64,000 nucleotides of DNA from Litoribacillus peritrichatus (GTDB lineage: Bacteria; Pseudomonadota; Gammaproteobacteria; Pseudomonadales; Litoribrevibacteraceae), in assembly GCF_039537985.1 (NCBI RefSeq), contig NZ_BAABBN010000006.1:1-64000 (forward strand). The letters run 5' to 3'. The notes below the pieces were generated by a model. That model was not told the origin of the DNA and ran no database searches. It saw only the letters and a program-made list of their open reading frames with translations. Of this stretch, positions 35,836 through 43,566 are shown in pieces. A program made the translations under genes and the position numbers. The stretch's first letter is position 1. Each line of letters starts with the position of its first letter.

Positions 35836-37323
35836 ATGAACACTGCATCTGTACCACGACTTTTATTTGTTTCTGCGCTCATCAGCCCTATCGGGGTTGC
35901 GATGGCACAAGACCCTCTACCACAAGCAGCAGGTACCCCGGGAATCACCGGGGTGTATCTTGGAAAACACGCACTCACCATGAACACCATGGATGAGAAT
36001 GCGATGAACGCACTTGTGCTACCTCGCACGAACTTGAACGGCGTTGAATACATCGTTCTGGGCAACAGTATCTCCGATGCCTTGTGGCAATGGGATTTTG
36101 ATAACCACAGAATCACCTGGGGCGGAGATAACCTGTTCGCCATGGGCATGGTGAAAACCCCTTATCAGCCGTATGCGCAGGAAACCATCGCACTCAAAAC
36201 AGGCAACCTTGAAACCTTCCCCACCATCAATAACATCAATGAAGTGACCATGGACTTCACCGACAATGGGGACGGCACCTACACCGCTGAATACGCTCAA
36301 AAAATTCATTTAAGCATGCAAAACTACCCCATGGCAGCAACCAGCACCACGTTCCGAATCACCCAAACAGCGGATGATAAGCTGGACATTGTCACCATCG
36401 ACCATGAAGACGGCGAGTTGGATGGTGTGCCCGGCACCCAAATTGAAGGGGTTTTCCCGTACGTTGTTCAACCTCAGTTTGATTCCACGGAAATGCACCT
36501 AGAGCTTGGAACCGACAGCAATGACGACGGCATCACCGACCTGGCCGCCAACTTATTAGGCTTAGAAGCAGCAACACTCGATAGCGACGGCGACGGCCTC
36601 AGCGATGCGGATGAAATCGGCGTCTTCGTTCGCCCCACCGACACAGACCACGACGGCATTGCTGATATTCACGAACCCGGTGACGTTTCTGAGCTCAGTG
36701 ACGTCATTGGCGGCATCAAGTTAATAACAGGTGAAACCGTCGCCGTTGAATCACGCGATGATATCGCATTTTCATTTTCGACCGTCACGGCACTGAATCT
36801 GACGCTTGATGCGGTGCAAGTGCTTGATGGTGAAGAACCTCCGATTCAAAGTGAAGATGGAAAAACGTTTCACTATTCAATGATCAATTTCCTGTCCGAC
36901 AGCCAGATGTTTGAGGGCAATGAATTAGCCTTCACCCTGACGTTTTCTGAGGGTATCCCGGAAGGCCTGCAGTTGAGTCAAAAACTGCTCACTGTCGGGT
37001 TTGATATGGAAACCATGCAGCCACTGCACACCATTAGCTACCCAAGCATTCCCTGGGTTCAAAACGCAAATAATGAGAACGCCATTGATTTTGTCATTCC
37101 TCATGACATGACGCTTTCTCGCGATAAGCAACTGATCGTTGGCCACACTCAAGAACCCGCCCCGGATGAAACCCCTGACAATGCAGGCACAGCATCAGAA
37201 GCCGGATCTAAATCTGGGTCAGGCTCCGGTGGCGGTAGCTTCGGCTGGTCGTTCATCCTTGCCCTGTCTGCGCTGACTCTGAACCGACGAAAACTGTCGA
37301 TCAAACAACAGGAGCGTCGTTAA
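35836..37323 (+). CDS. Secreted calcium-repeat protein with 'GLTGxYxG' domain and GlyGly-CTERM-like end
   Basis: 495 residues. Signal peptide (to about 24); 'GTPGITGVYLGKH...WQWDFDNHRITWGG...DNGDGTYTAEY...AATSTTFRIT...GVPGTQIEGVFPY' domain (about 33-215); thrombospondin-type-3-like calcium repeats DSNDDGITD, DSDGDGLSD, DTDHDGIAD (about 228-280); a beta domain resembling choice-of-anchor U (about 285-430); then a low-complexity SGSGSGGGS linker, hydrophobic helix and NRRK tail, the layout of GlyGly-CTERM proteins that are cut by rhombosortase and exported by type II secretion. Stop and next start overlap as TAATG. Confidence 0.78.
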   Translation: MNTASVPRLLFVSALISPIGVAMAQDPLPQAAGTPGITGVYLGKHALTMNTMDENAMNALVLPRTNLNGVEYIVLGNSISDALWQWDFDNHRITWGGDNLFAMGMVKTPYQPYAQETIALKTGNLETFPTINNINEVTMDFTDNGDGTYTAEYAQKIHLSMQNYPMAATSTTFRITQTADDKLDIVTIDHEDGELDGVPGTQIEGVFPYVVQPQFDSTEMHLELGTDSNDDGITDLAANLLGLEAATLDSDGDGLSDADEIGVFVRPTDTDHDGIADIHEPGDVSELSDVIGGIKLITGETVAVESRDDIAFSFSTVTALNLTLDAVQVLDGEEPPIQSEDGKTFHYSMINFLSDSQMFEGNELAFTLTFSEGIPEGLQLSQKLLTVGFDMETMQPLHTISYPSIPWVQNANNENAIDFVIPHDMTLSRDKQLIVGHTQEPAPDETPDNAGTASEAGSKSGSGSGGGSFGWSFILALSALTLNRRKLSIKQQERR

Positions 37324-39491
37324 TGCGTTCTGCTTTAACCAGACTCATTTGCACCGCTCTATCTCTTTCGGCTTGGCCTCTCTTGGCCAGCGCCGAAGAG
37401 AATACTGCACCACAGAGTGATGCGCCACAGAATGATGCACCACAGAATGACAGAACAGTGGTACAGGAGTCGATGACAGTAATCGGTGAGACGGACAATA
37501 ACCAAATTGAACTCACCGGCCTCACAGAAACACTGGCCAATGTGCCGGGCGGCACCAATCTCATTGATCTGGATGAGATGAACGGCAGCCAGGCCTCGCT
37601 GGCAAAAGTACTGAATTATGAACCCGGCATCGTGGTGCAGGAGTTTTTTGGTGGCAACGACCAGCCAAGAATCAATATCCGAGGCTCTGGCATCCAGGAC
37701 AATCCGGTCAACCGGGGCATTCAGTTATTGTACGACGGCCTGTCGCTCAACCAACCAGACGGCTCATTTATTATCGGTTTACTGGACGCCGAACAAGCCA
37801 AATACATCTCGGTTTACCGGGGCGCTAACGCCATGCGCTATGGAGCCACAACACTGGGCGGGGCAATCAATTTGCATCCCCGCAATGCAAGCAACAGTGA
37901 ACGGTCGCTCAAGGTGGAAGCGGGATCTTTTGGCTTGCGTAAAGCAGCCTTAGACCTAAGCAATCAATGGAACAATTGGGACTACTACCTCAATGCCAGC
38001 CATTATCAGCAAGACGGATTTCGCAATCACAGCGAAGGCGAACGCGACAGCCTGGCGCTGAACATCGGCTACCAAAACCTCGAATGGGAAAACCGCAGTT
38101 ACATCAACATCACCGACAACCGATTCGATATCCCCTTCCTGTTGACCAAAGAAGAAGCGACAAACAACCCGGAATCCGTCATGGGCGAAGGGGATACACC
38201 GATGGATGAACTGCTGAACATTCCGATTCGCGAACCCTTCCGCGACAGCCAGCAATATCGGCTGGCCAATAAAACCAGCTACCACGGTTTAAATGCCTCC
38301 CACACACTTGGGGTCTACGCAGAAAAAACAGAGGATACATTCAGAAATCCACTCAGCCAGAGCGACACCACAACGCATAACTATGGCCTGGATTATTCGA
38401 CCGATTACACTCATATCAGTGAAAGTGATTTAGCAACGAACTATCTGCTGTTTGTTTCTGCTAATCAGGGCGCTATGCCCAGAGAGTATCACGCCATTAA
38501 CCCCGTTAATGGCAGCCTGATGCAGCAATTTGCGGATGTGGACTTAACGGCATCCAACATAGTCGCGGGCGGCCAGATCACACAGGACATCGGCCTGAAC
38601 TGGAAAGCGCTGGCTTCGATTCAATGGGCATACAACGACCGAGAAATTGAAGACCGTAAAAACCCCGGTGTTTTGGACAGCCAACTCACCTATTCTGAAC
38701 TGAACCCCAAAGTCGGCCTGATCTGGTCACCGGAACTCGATCAACGTTACTACGCAAACTACAGCGCCAGTTCGGAAGCCCCGAACTTCTGGCAACTGGC
38801 CACCGTCTCGGCCTCCCCTCATGATCCACTGAACAACTACCTGTTCATCAACGATTTAAAAATGCAGACTGCCAACACCATTGAAGTTGGCACTCAGCAA
38901 CAATGGTCGAGACTGAGTTGGGAGTTGTCTTATTACTATTCCCTCGTAGATGACGAACTTATTTCAGTGGTTGGCGATTTCGCAGTCAACGGTAAAACCA
39001 TCAACTACGACGGTCGAACCATTCACCAAGGCATTGAATTCGGGTTGAACGCGGCAGAAGAATCCGTATTCATGGCTGGTGACCAGATCATCGGGAAATT
39101 GGTTTATAACTACAGTGACTTCCGATTTGACGACGGTGCCTACCAAGGCAACCGAATCGCCGGCATTCCTACCCACCTAATTCAGGCCGAATTCGGCTAC
39201 AGACCGACCCATCAATGGTACTTAGGGGCCAATGTTCGTTGGCAACCGGAAGAAACCTGGGTGGATCACATGAATACCGAATCCGTTCAACAGGACGCGT
39301 TTTTCCTATTGGGTTTAAAAACCAGTTACAAACCCAGTGATCTGCTCAATGTGTTTATTGAGCTGAACAATGTGACCGATGAAACCTACCAGACCTCCTA
39401 CGCGATCCGAGGGCAAGGCGCGCCCGACCTGCCCACCTTTATCCCAGGCGCAGGCTTTAACTTCTCCACCGGAATGAAGGTCAGCTGGTAA
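37323..39491 (+). CDS. TonB-dependent outer-membrane receptor
   Basis: 722 residues with signal peptide, a low-complexity APQSDAPQNDAPQND stretch, the plug domain (about 55-175; TLANVPGGTNLIDLDEM, VLNYEPGIVVQEFFGG, INIRGSG, YRGANAMRYGATTLGGAINL) and a beta-barrel with alternating hydrophobic strands to the terminal aromatic residue (KVSW). The Fe-siderophore/FecA-type class fits best; the ligand is unknown. CAGGAG is eight bases before the ATG and the start is fused to the stop of the preceding secreted protein (TAATG), so the two are translationally coupled. A Fur-like box heads the operon. Confidence 0.92.
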   Translation: MRSALTRLICTALSLSAWPLLASAEENTAPQSDAPQNDAPQNDRTVVQESMTVIGETDNNQIELTGLTETLANVPGGTNLIDLDEMNGSQASLAKVLNYEPGIVVQEFFGGNDQPRINIRGSGIQDNPVNRGIQLLYDGLSLNQPDGSFIIGLLDAEQAKYISVYRGANAMRYGATTLGGAINLHPRNASNSERSLKVEAGSFGLRKAALDLSNQWNNWDYYLNASHYQQDGFRNHSEGERDSLALNIGYQNLEWENRSYINITDNRFDIPFLLTKEEATNNPESVMGEGDTPMDELLNIPIREPFRDSQQYRLANKTSYHGLNASHTLGVYAEKTEDTFRNPLSQSDTTTHNYGLDYSTDYTHISESDLATNYLLFVSANQGAMPREYHAINPVNGSLMQQFADVDLTASNIVAGGQITQDIGLNWKALASIQWAYNDREIEDRKNPGVLDSQLTYSELNPKVGLIWSPELDQRYYANYSASSEAPNFWQLATVSASPHDPLNNYLFINDLKMQTANTIEVGTQQQWSRLSWELSYYYSLVDDELISVVGDFAVNGKTINYDGRTIHQGIEFGLNAAEESVFMAGDQIIGKLVYNYSDFRFDDGAYQGNRIAGIPTHLIQAEFGYRPTHQWYLGANVRWQPEETWVDHMNTESVQQDAFFLLGLKTSYKPSDLLNVFIELNNVTDETYQTSYAIRGQGAPDLPTFIPGAGFNFSTGMKVSW

Positions 39492-39548
39492 TGACATCGG
39501 CTTTTTATAAACAGGCACCAAGATTAATTAAATGAGAGTTACCGACTT

Positions 39549-40853
39549 ATGGACTTCGAGAAACGATTCAAAAACTGGCTGATACTGTGCCTGTTGCTCT
39601 TTTCTGGCTTACTTCAGGCGGAAGGCACCGCTGGCCTGACCGGCGTTTACTCCGGCGAATACGGCATTACCATGCGGGCCGCACCAACCGGCGCCATTCT
39701 GGGTGAAGGCGTGCAAACAGTCACCTGGCACTGGGATTTTGATGCAGGTACGGCCACCATGTCAGGCACGACCCTCTCGGTTGGCTTTAACTACGCCATA
39801 CACGACCTCAACAACACCGACCCGGACAACGACACGCTTCACTTTAATGACAACGGCGATGGCACTTACACCCTGTATTACGCGTTGCAGATTTACCACC
39901 CAGGGTTGGGCAACCCAATGGCGAATACCTCAACCACCTTCCGTATCACCAAGACAGACAATCATCTGGACATCATTACTCTGGACGACGAAACAGGCCC
40001 ATTGGATGGAATACCCGGCACTCAGATACCCGGCGTCTTCCCACTCACCATTGAACCGGATTTCCGTGGCTTTGCGACGCTGGAAGGTTCAGACAGCAAC
40101 AACGACGGGCTGACCGACGAAAGAGCACAAGCACTGGGGCTGGACCCTAAACTCAATGACAATGACGGCGACGGCATCAATGACACGATTGAACTGGGCG
40201 ACGACTTCAACAACCCATTAGACACTGATGGCGATGGCGTTATTGATGCCTTGGAATACGGCGATGCGGCCCAAAACCCTCAGTTGGCGGAAGGGATCAA
40301 ACTGATCTCCGGCGATGAGCTGTCGCTATCAACAGAAAATAATTGGGTTCTAACGGCCGTTGCCGTCGGCAGTATGCAGCTGGAAGTGGATAACATCGAA
40401 GACGTAGACGACATTGTTAATAAAGACTCAACGCTCGGAGACCCAGGCTTAAAGTATTCATTAGGAAACATCAGCTTTACCGCCTCTCTGCCCGACGGAC
40501 TTCCCCCTTCGGACGCCGTCTCCGTGCGCTTTACCCTCTCTTCCCCACTGCCAGAAAAACCCTTGGTCTATAGCATCGAAGCCCAAGGCAGCGGCAAATA
40601 CGCCCTGCTTCCCACCGAGGATTGGAAAGTGATTGACCCAAACACCATGGAAATCACCTGCTACAACGGCAGCTCGCGAGATATCGATGGGGAATATGAT
40701 CAGCGAATGTCTGCTTCCATTGCAATTACAGGAAATACCATTGGTGGGGTTAAACGGGATGACACCAGTGCCGGCGGGGGGAGTTTTAGTCTGGTGTTGT
40801 TTGTCTTATTGGTAATTGTTTCTGTAGGAAGACGCTATTTTATAAGTTATTAG
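39549..40853 (+). CDS. Secreted calcium-repeat protein with 'GLTGxYxG' domain, second paralogue
   Basis: 434 residues with the same plan as the product of 35836-37323: signal peptide, 'GTAGLTGVYSGEYGI...WHWDFDAGTATMSG...DNGDGTYTLYY...GNPMANTSTTFRIT...GIPGTQIPGVFPL' domain (about 25-175), calcium repeats DSNNDGLTD, DNDGDGIND, DTDGDGVID (about 180-235), a choice-of-anchor-U-like domain, and GGGSF + hydrophobic helix + GRR as a GlyGly-CTERM-like tail. It is the last gene of the operon, 57 bases after the receptor. Confidence 0.78.
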   Translation: MDFEKRFKNWLILCLLLFSGLLQAEGTAGLTGVYSGEYGITMRAAPTGAILGEGVQTVTWHWDFDAGTATMSGTTLSVGFNYAIHDLNNTDPDNDTLHFNDNGDGTYTLYYALQIYHPGLGNPMANTSTTFRITKTDNHLDIITLDDETGPLDGIPGTQIPGVFPLTIEPDFRGFATLEGSDSNNDGLTDERAQALGLDPKLNDNDGDGINDTIELGDDFNNPLDTDGDGVIDALEYGDAAQNPQLAEGIKLISGDELSLSTENNWVLTAVAVGSMQLEVDNIEDVDDIVNKDSTLGDPGLKYSLGNISFTASLPDGLPPSDAVSVRFTLSSPLPEKPLVYSIEAQGSGKYALLPTEDWKVIDPNTMEITCYNGSSRDIDGEYDQRMSASIAITGNTIGGVKRDDTSAGGGSFSLVLFVLLVIVSVGRRYFISY

Positions 40854-40880
40854 ATCAGAAATTTTTCATTCCAACTTTTA

Positions 40881-40908
40881 GGAATCAATGGCTAAGTCCA
40901 TTGATTCC
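40881..40908. terminator. Hairpin between convergent genes
   Basis: A perfect 11-bp stem GGAATCAATGG / CCATTGATTCC with a 6-base loop, placed between the stop of the TonB-receptor operon and the stop of the convergent gene. It lacks a long T-run on either side, so termination may be bidirectional but weak. Confidence 0.55.
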
Positions 40909-40910
40909 CT

Positions 40911-41333
40911 TCACTTCGTAAAAAGCTCTTCCCATTCAAAAGAAATATTGCTTTCAGGCTTAACATCAGCAGAGGCAATAGGAACCAAATAAATAAAATA
41001 TTCATCACTAAGTCCCTCTAAAGAATTCACTAATATAACTGCTAATTTCCTTTGACTACTCATTACATTTAATTTTCCCCAAGCCCTTTTTTCTCCATAA
41101 TTTCTTAGTTTAACTAACAAATAATTACTCTTATTATTGAACGAAACGTAGTCTTCATTCTGCTTCTCTTGAAGAATCCCATAAAGATATTTCAGATTCC
41201 CTGAGTAAATCTTAATTTCAATTTGATGAGAGTACTCTTTGTTAACAAAGACTGAATCACTAAATTTAGTAATAGCAATTACTATCCCTATAAGCACAAA
41301 AACAATAAAAGGTAGTTTTCGCCATAACTTCAT
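40911..41333 (-). CDS. Hypothetical membrane-anchored protein
   Basis: 140 residues: one N-terminal transmembrane helix (about 8-24), then a predominantly beta extracytoplasmic part. No family recognised. It is clearly more AT-rich than the flanking operon, as is the whole 40.9-43.5 kb segment, which suggests acquisition. A GGTGA sequence lies about eight bases before the ATG. Position downstream of a toxin-like remnant and an immunity-like gene hints that it may also be an orphan immunity gene, but there is no direct evidence. Confidence 0.55.
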   Translation of the reverse strand: MKLWRKLPFIVFVLIGIVIAITKFSDSVFVNKEYSHQIEIKIYSGNLKYLYGILQEKQNEDYVSFNNKSNYLLVKLRNYGEKRAWGKLNVMSSQRKLAVILVNSLEGLSDEYFIYLVPIASADVKPESNISFEWEELFTK

Positions 41334-41443
41334 TATCTTTCACCAAATAAATCGCTCGTGTTTAAAGCAAAATCCAGGGCTTCACTGATTTTATGGAACA
41401 ACAAAAAGTCCAGCTAACAACCAGGCTTAAGGCACCTATCAAA

Positions 41444-41695
41444 TTAAAATTCACCCACTTCAGCAGGAAAATCTACAGATTCTTCTCTATAGATCTTGAA
41501 CATCAATCTGTTCATATTCTTTGCCTCGCCAACGTCTTTATGCAAAATTTCTTGAAGTACATCTCTGTACTCCATATAAGGCACAACGCCTTCACATACA
41601 TTACTCTCAACTACCAGTTCGTGATCACCATATTTCAAGGACAATAAATACGAGCCCTTCTTTTTAGTTTCACAATTCAGAATAGTTAACTTCAT
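41444..41695 (-). CDS. Small protein, likely immunity partner of a degraded toxin
   Basis: 83 residues, AT-rich, no signal peptide, no recognised family. Its ATG overlaps the TGA of the upstream toxin-like reading frame as ATGA, the classical arrangement for a toxin C terminus and its immunity protein. The neighbouring frame is broken by two stops, so this gene may be an orphan retained for protection. The immunity call rests on position, size and overlap only. Confidence 0.5.
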   Translation of the reverse strand: MKLTILNCETKKKGSYLLSLKYGDHELVVESNVCEGVVPYMEYRDVLQEILHKDVGEAKNMNRLMFKIYREESVDFPAEVGEF

Positions 41696-41998
41696 AATTT
41701 ATTGCCCCACACTGAATAACTGGCCTAAGTATTCTGAAATTCGGTCATATCCATTTTATACTTAGTTGCTTGCCAAGGATCTCGAATCATTACACGACCT
41801 GCGTCATCCAACCCATCAACAACAACCCAGTGACCTATTTTTTATTCCCTCTTTCCCCAGAGCTGTGAGCCCCAAGATCCAGTAAAAGACAAGCCATGAA
41901 GTGTGCCAATATCTTCAGCATCAATCCAATTTCGAGAATCAGATAAGTCAGCTTGTTGAGCACCGACGACAATTGGGCTTCATAGGTTGCTCCATTAA
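41692..41998 (-). pseudogene. Remnant of a papain/C39-like peptidase toxin C terminus
   Basis: On the minus strand one frame reads PIVVGAQQADLSDSRNW... then a TAA (41842-41844), then IGHWVVVDGLDDAGRVMIRDP and WQATKYKMDMTEFQNT, a TAG (41725-41727), and ASYSVWGNKL to the final TGA. 'HWVVVDG...G.V.IRDPW..T.YKM...EF...W' is the His/Asp part of C39/papain-fold peptidase domains found at the end of polymorphic toxins; the TAG stands where those proteins have Trp (TGG). The catalytic cysteine part is not seen; an inverted-repeat element bounds the remnant upstream. Confidence 0.55.
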
Positions 41999-42087
41999 TC
42001 AATTGGGGTCAGAGCAAGAGCCCAATAAAAATGAACCAGCTTAAACCCAGCGCCTATGCCCGTTTCTATTTACTCTGGCCCCATTGA
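41999..42087. mobile_element. Small inverted-repeat element (REP/MITE-like, 89 bp)
   Basis: The ends TCAATTGGGGTCAGAG and, in reverse complement, TCAATGGGGCCAGAG form imperfect terminal inverted repeats around a 50-base centre. 'GGGGTCAGAG' ends are typical of REP-type elements mobilised by Y1 (RAYT/IS200-like) transposases. The element carries no gene, separates two broken toxin-like modules, and provides the last codons and stop of the neighbouring 42072-42573 gene. Confidence 0.6.
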
Positions 42088-42573
42088 TTTTAATTCCAAT
42101 ACTCGAAACCCTATTAGACTTTCGGCGCCAACTATTTTTACTAATTCACCAACTTTACAAGTATCTTCAATAAATAAACCTTGTGAAACACTTGTTCTAT
42201 AATAGCCTTCAACATCATCTATCGTGACAGTCATTAATCTGCCACCGAACCTTTCGATACAAACTCCATTAAAAGTAGTTATTTTATTTTGATAATAAAG
42301 TCCAAAAGGCTTAACTAAAAAACCAGGGTCGATCACAAAGTGAAACCCCATTAATATAGCAATCATGGAAATATTTCCCGAAGTTAACTTTCTTAAGAGA
42401 TATAAAGTAGTTGCCATAATTAAAATTAAAAAAATAGGTATTACAAATACAACTACGATCCTTTCAGACGGAACAAGCATATTTATAGACATGAAAAAAG
42501 GAAGAAGCAGCCATGCAAACATAATAAATGTAAAAAACGGCATGTCATATTTTTTGACAAAATCATTTTTCAT
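42070..42573 (-). CDS. Hypothetical membrane protein, 3' end inside a repeat element
   Basis: 167 residues from the ATG at 42573 (a TTG at 42585 is less likely). Three hydrophobic helices (about 11-35, 40-60, 70-90) followed by a soluble part with a possible small beta domain (VCIERFGGRLMTVTIDDVEGYY). No family recognised. The last residues (SMGPE) and the stop codon are encoded by the inverted-repeat element, so the original C terminus was probably altered. It starts one base after the stop of another toxin-like remnant and could have been its immunity protein. Confidence 0.5.
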   Translation of the reverse strand: MKNDFVKKYDMPFFTFIMFAWLLLPFFMSINMLVPSERIVVVFVIPIFLILIMATTLYLLRKLTSGNISMIAILMGFHFVIDPGFLVKPFGLYYQNKITTFNGVCIERFGGRLMTVTIDDVEGYYRTSVSQGLFIEDTCKVGELVKIVGAESLIGFRVLELKSMGPE

Positions 42574-42574
42574 T

Positions 42575-42790
42575 TTAAAAACCAATAGAAATATCTGACA
42601 AGTCTACATCCTCCAGTCTAGATAGACCTAGATTGCTCATATCTTGCTGTATCTTGGCTGTATTGACATCGAGAACATAAGTAAAAGCTACTTCAGTAGA
42701 TTTCGCTGCAATAACATCAACACCCGGCATAGGAACGGCAACCCCCACAGTAATTCCTACTGCACCAGTAGGCGATGACTACCGTGACGT
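42575..42790 (-). pseudogene. Remnant of a larger protein's C terminus
   Basis: A reading frame without a start codon, ending at TAA 42575-42577: GAVGITVGVAVPMPGVDVIA, then KSTEVAFTYVLDVNTAKIQQ, then DMSNLGLSRLEDVDLSDISI. Upstream the frame meets a TAG, while an overlapping frame reads MAFNDVTVVIAY, indicating a frameshift. A Gly/Val-rich hydrophobic stretch before a small C-terminal domain is like pre-toxin regions, but no family is recognised. It ends one base before the ATG of the next gene. Confidence 0.4.
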
Positions 42791-42823
42791 CATTAAACGC
42801 CATCTCATTAAGATAGTAATCGC

Positions 42824-43486
42824 TTAGTCCCACAATGCATCATATTGTTTTCTGAGTTGCTCTTCTGTTACATCCTCAGAACATATCAGAGGTAATGCCT
42901 TGGGTAAAATCTCCCTGATTATATCCAGATGACTAGTACCTTTATCCCTCAATGCATGTTTGAAATGGGTGTTACTTGGCATGAAGTGTGTTAAATAAAA
43001 ACGCCTAGTTTTTAGATTATATTCGCCTACGAAATCAATTACTCGATTTCTGTCTTTAAAGTTAGAAACCTCCGAAAAATAACCATAACAATCGGTCACT
43101 AACTCTTTCTGCATCTCTAATACCAAATAGATTTTATTGTTAGCATCATAAACAGATATATGCCCACTCGGCCCTGCTTCGGGAACGTATTGCTTAAATT
43201 CACCACTTTTTTGAAGCACATAAATTGAATCCGAAATAAGAGTTTTAAAATCTCCTCCTTTCGCTTCAATGTACCAGTCGTACTTCAAGTACTTAAACAG
43301 ATCACTATCAAGCGTAAAATAATCTCTTCTAACTACATGCCGATATGAAAACCATTGCCTGTCATAAGCTTGCATCTGCCTTGTAACTCTAACTGTTTCA
43401 TGGTCACCAGTTGGAATAGGCAATAAACAACCTGAAAGCAGCAGAGAAGCAAACAACACCGCAGCTTTAAAACAGTAAATTGGCAT
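42824..43486 (-). CDS. Lipoprotein of unknown function
   Basis: About 220 residues. Start at 43486 has GAGGA eight bases upstream and opens a lipoprotein signal peptide (MPIYCFKAAVLFASLLLSGC). The mature part is rich in aromatic and charged residues and predicted alpha/beta; a CSED near the end adds one more cysteine. No family recognised. AT-rich like its downstream neighbours. It is separated from the coiled-coil protein gene upstream by about 80 bases on the same strand. Confidence 0.65.
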   Translation of the reverse strand: MPIYCFKAAVLFASLLLSGCLLPIPTGDHETVRVTRQMQAYDRQWFSYRHVVRRDYFTLDSDLFKYLKYDWYIEAKGGDFKTLISDSIYVLQKSGEFKQYVPEAGPSGHISVYDANNKIYLVLEMQKELVTDCYGYFSEVSNFKDRNRVIDFVGEYNLKTRRFYLTHFMPSNTHFKHALRDKGTSHLDIIREILPKALPLICSEDVTEEQLRKQYDALWD

Positions 43487-43566
43487 CCAATCCTCAGGAG
43501 TCAAATAGAAGTACAATAGGATTAGGTATTTTTAAAACCTAACCCTTTTTATAGTCAACAGAGAAT

